A stretch of DNA of 7,927 bases, taken from Paracoccaceae bacterium. GTDB lineage: Bacteria; Pseudomonadota; Alphaproteobacteria; Rhodobacterales; Rhodobacteraceae. Each line of letters starts with the position of its first letter. Position 1 is the stretch's first letter. The position numbers and the translations under genes were made by a program. The notes under the pieces are model-generated. The model searched no databases. It was not told where the DNA came from and was given only the letters and a program-made list of their open reading frames with translations. Location: contig SKWJ01000076.1 in NCBI GenBank assembly GCA_007128995.1, forward strand, positions 1 to 7,927, in the 5' to 3' direction. Of this stretch, positions 6,281 to 7,927 are shown in pieces.

Positions 6281-7135
6281 TCACAATTTCCGCAAAATCC
6301 AGTCCAGCGCAGCAGTTGGCAAGATCCGCCGGGCCGTGGCTAGGATATGCGTCGGTGCCGTGACATAATATCGTGGCTTCGGGCGGCGTGCTTCAAGCGC
6401 ATGGATCAGGCGGCGCGTCACAGCATCGGGCGGCAGTTCAAATACATCCGGGGCCTGCTTGTCATAAAGCCGTCCAAGCATGTTATCACGGTATTGCGCC
6501 GCGCGCGGACTGGTTTCCCAATCGATCCATGTTTCGAAATGCTGTATCGAATTTTGGCGGATGCGCGAGGTAATCGGTCCGGGTTCGATCAGGCATATAT
6601 GGATGCCCGTGCCGTGCATCTCGAGGCGCAAGACATCGCTCAGGCCTTCGATCGCGAATTTGGTGGCCACATAGGCGCCGCGCCACCGCAGTGCCGCCAA
6701 CCCCAGCACAGACGAGTTCTGCACGATCCGTCCGCCGCCCTGTGCGCGCATGACCGGCAAGACCGTGCGTATCAGTTCGTGCCAGCCGAACACATTTGTC
6801 TCGAAGATCGCGCGGAGGGCATCGGTCGGTAGATCTTCGGTCGCGCCCGGTATGGCATAGGCCCCGTTATTAAACACGGCGTCCAGTGTGCCGCCCGTGC
6901 GCGAGAGGATTGTGTCCATGGTGTCGCGGATGGAGGGCGTGTCGGTATAGTCCAGCCTCAGACTTTCCAGTCCCTCGCCGGTCAGACGTGCGCAATCCGC
7001 CTCGCTTCGGCAGGTGGCGAAGACACGCCAACCGCGCGCGCTCAGCGCATGAGCCGCATGATACCCAATCCCCGACGAACAGCCGGTGATCAGAATCGAG
7101 CGCGTCGGGGCAGATGACGTTTCATGATGGGACAT
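6281..7135 (-). CDS. Short-chain dehydrogenase/reductase (classical SDR)
   Basis: NAD(P)-dependent oxidoreductase with a Rossmann fold, 284 residues, probably cytoplasmic. The cofactor motif TGCSSGIG is at 17-24, NNGA at 89-92, and the catalytic set is Ser142 (in VQNSSVLG), Tyr155 and Lys159 (YVATK), with the correct 13- and 4-residue spacing. EPGPITSRI follows at 184-192. Arg43 in the segment CRSEADCARL after the second strand may favour NADP(H), but this is a weak indicator. The long C-terminal part with RPKPRYYVTAPTHILATARRILP resembles SDRs of the retinol/sphingolipid-reductase-like group; the substrate is unknown. The ATG at 7135 is chosen because it lies at the usual distance before the glycine motif. 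The open frame extends 31 codons upstream to a TTG at 7228, but that extension looks unlike protein and has no ribosome site. The Shine-Dalgarno for 7135 is also weak. Confidence 0.92.
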   Translation of the reverse strand: MSHHETSSAPTRSILITGCSSGIGYHAAHALSARGWRVFATCRSEADCARLTGEGLESLRLDYTDTPSIRDTMDTILSRTGGTLDAVFNNGAYAIPGATEDLPTDALRAIFETNVFGWHELIRTVLPVMRAQGGGRIVQNSSVLGLAALRWRGAYVATKFAIEGLSDVLRLEMHGTGIHICLIEPGPITSRIRQNSIQHFETWIDWETSPRAAQYRDNMLGRLYDKQAPDVFELPPDAVTRRLIHALEARRPKPRYYVTAPTHILATARRILPTAALDWILRKL

Positions 7136-7306
7136 GACGCCCGCGATAGAGTGTAGATCCTGCCAAGTCCAGTCAGTCGGGTCATGCTGATAGGGGCAGC
7201 TTGTCGGTCGTGAGCTGATATAGTTCAAAGGCGCAGAGATGTCTCGGCGATGGGCGCGGAGGAGAACAGCACCGATTCACCAATCTGAATACGCCCATGT
7301 TTGTCA

Positions 7307-7338
7307 GCAGCACCGGCACGTCCAAGTGCTGCGCAGCA
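7307..7338. repeat. Inverted repeat cluster upstream of the SDR gene
   Basis: GCAGCAC (7307-7313) and GTGCTGC (7326-7332) are a perfect 7-bp inverted pair separated by 12 bases. The right arm overlaps a 12-bp perfect palindrome TGCTGCGCAGCA (7327-7338). An octamer CAGCACCG at 7308-7315 recurs at 7267-7274, 41 bases away, close to four helical turns. No T-run follows on either strand. This may be a regulator-binding cluster or an RNA hairpin after the activator gene. Confidence 0.4.
7309..7325 (-). promoter_or_regulatory. Candidate sigma-54 (-24/-12) promoter facing the SDR gene
   Basis: The minus strand reads TTGGACGTGCCGGTGCT, which keeps the two invariant elements GG and GC at the 12-base register of the YTGGCACG-N4-TTGCW consensus. 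The central CAC and one T of the -12 box do not match. It points at the SDR gene and lies next to a gene of the sigma-54 activator family. The predicted start near 7298 would leave a leader of about 160 bases, rather long. It also lies inside a dyad, so the match may be coincidental. Confidence 0.25.
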
Positions 7339-7370
7339 AAATCTTACGACAGTGTGATCAATGCGCCGGA

Positions 7371-7927
7371 TTAGGTCCAGAGATCGCGCTTGCGGTAAAT
7401 TGTCGACGGCGCGATATCCAGTTCGCGCGCTGCCCGCGGGATAGAGCCTTCATGCCGCGCAATGGCTGCCGTGACAGCGCGACGTTCGATTTCGGCCATC
7501 GTCAGGCCTTCCATCATCTCTTCAAGGGATTTCGTCTGTCCCGGCTGCTCCATCGTGACGCCAACATGAATTCCGATATCATCGGGCAACATCTGGGCAG
7601 TCAGTTCCGGGCCGTCATTCATGACCACAGCCTGGCGCAGGACATTGATCAATTCGCGCAGGTTCCCTGGCCATGGCCTTTCGGTGAGAATAGCTGCGGC
7701 ACTCTCGGATATGGCGGTGAAGCGCTTCTTCTCATCCTGCGCGATGGCAGAAATCAGATGGGTTGCAAATGGGACAATGTCCTCACTGCGCTCTCTCAAT
7801 GAGGGTACAATCAGCGGGATCACGAACAACCGGTAATAGAGATCTTCGCTCAGGCGACCAGCGCGCATTTCTTCCGCCGGATGCTGCCGCGCACTGCAGA
7901 TAAGGCGCACATCCAAGGTCATGGGGG
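7371..7927 (-). CDS. Sigma-54-dependent (NtrC-family) transcriptional activator, C-terminal part
   Basis: The C-terminal 184 residues of a bacterial enhancer-binding protein; the rest lies beyond the right edge. The end of the AAA+ ATPase domain is visible: VRLICSARQ (6-14), GRLSEDLYYRLFVIPLIVPSLRERSEDI (23-50, with the conserved arginines Arg44 and Arg46 of the arginine-finger region) and the sensor-II segment RPWPGNLREL (83-92). A linker follows, then a Fis-type helix-turn-helix (about 158-182) with GSIPRAARELDIAPSTIYRKRDLW. The Walker motifs and the sigma-54-contacting GAFTGA loop are upstream and cannot be inspected, nor can the sensory domain. So it is unknown whether this is a response regulator, and whether it uses sigma-54 at all (Rhodobacter capsulatus NtrC does not). 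Same strand as the SDR gene, 235 bases before it. Confidence 0.92.
   Translation of the reverse strand, partial: PMTLDVRLICSARQHPAEEMRAGRLSEDLYYRLFVIPLIVPSLRERSEDIVPFATHLISAIAQDEKKRFTAISESAAAILTERPWPGNLRELINVLRQAVVMNDGPELTAQMLPDDIGIHVGVTMEQPGQTKSLEEMMEGLTMAEIERRAVTAAIARHEGSIPRAARELDIAPSTIYRKRDLWT

Larger units (their letters stand above)
7136..7370. other. Intergenic region between the sigma-54 activator and the SDR gene
   Basis: 235 bases without a convincing gene. It is the leader of the SDR gene and contains a cluster of dyads between 7267 and 7338, described separately. I see no clear rho-independent terminator for the activator gene whose stop is at 7371-7373. Confidence 0.5.

Noticed and set aside
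7136..7228. N-terminal extension of the SDR to a TTG at 7228
   Set aside because: The added 31 residues precede the normal SDR start, look unlike conserved protein, and have no Shine-Dalgarno; ATG 7135 gives standard length.
7239..7802. A 187-codon plus-strand open frame opposite the sigma-54 activator
   Set aside because: It mirrors the AAA+/Fis coding sequence; the minus-strand translation has all expected motifs, the plus one none.
1..7927. CRISPR arrays, tRNA genes, insertion sequences or prophage remnants
   Set aside because: No regularly spaced repeats, cloverleaf-like sequences, transposase or integrase motifs, or terminal inverted repeats were seen.

Overview
The window looks like chromosomal DNA of an alphaproteobacterium, most likely a member of the Rhodobacterales (Roseobacter/Rhodobacter group). 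The basis is moderately high GC content, protein-level resemblance, and the gene order small twin-helix membrane protein - cobalamin adenosyltransferase - etfB - etfA, which I recall as typical of that order. This placement is inference; no rRNA or other marker gene is present.

Layout, left to right. (1) 1-1915, minus strand: the N-terminal 638 residues of a large Mrp-type Na+/H+ antiporter subunit A, cut by the left edge. (2) 1916-2185: a divergent intergenic region with two short dyads. (3) 2186-3558, plus strand: a small unrecognised protein gene overlapping (ATGA) a P1-family (DmpA/NylC-type) N-terminal-nucleophile peptidase, closed by a strong bidirectional terminator. (4) 3608-6195, minus strand: an energy-metabolism cluster, transcribed in the order HIG1-like twin-helix protein, PduO-type ATP:cob(I)alamin adenosyltransferase, etfB, etfA. 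(5) 6281-7135, minus strand: a classical short-chain dehydrogenase/reductase. (6) 7371-7927, minus strand: the C-terminal part of a sigma-54-type (NtrC family) activator, cut by the right edge. The gap between (5) and (6) holds a dyad enclosing a sequence with the spacing of a -24/-12 promoter.

How the genes may work together: ETF collects electrons from acyl-CoA dehydrogenases and passes them towards the quinone pool. The adenosyltransferase makes the cofactor of acyl-CoA mutases such as methylmalonyl-CoA mutase. The HIG1-like protein probably belongs to the respiratory membrane. The block is therefore consistent with oxidation of fatty or branched/odd-chain acids linked to respiration. The antiporter, peptidase and SDR look functionally separate.

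I found no CRISPR array, insertion sequence, tRNA, phage or defence genes. This is mostly ordinary core or near-core chromosome, and I do not see a convincing undescribed system. The points most worth checking are the MrpA N-terminus, the residue before the predicted nucleophile of the P1 peptidase, the small gene coupled to that peptidase, and the putative regulatory site next to the sigma-54 activator.
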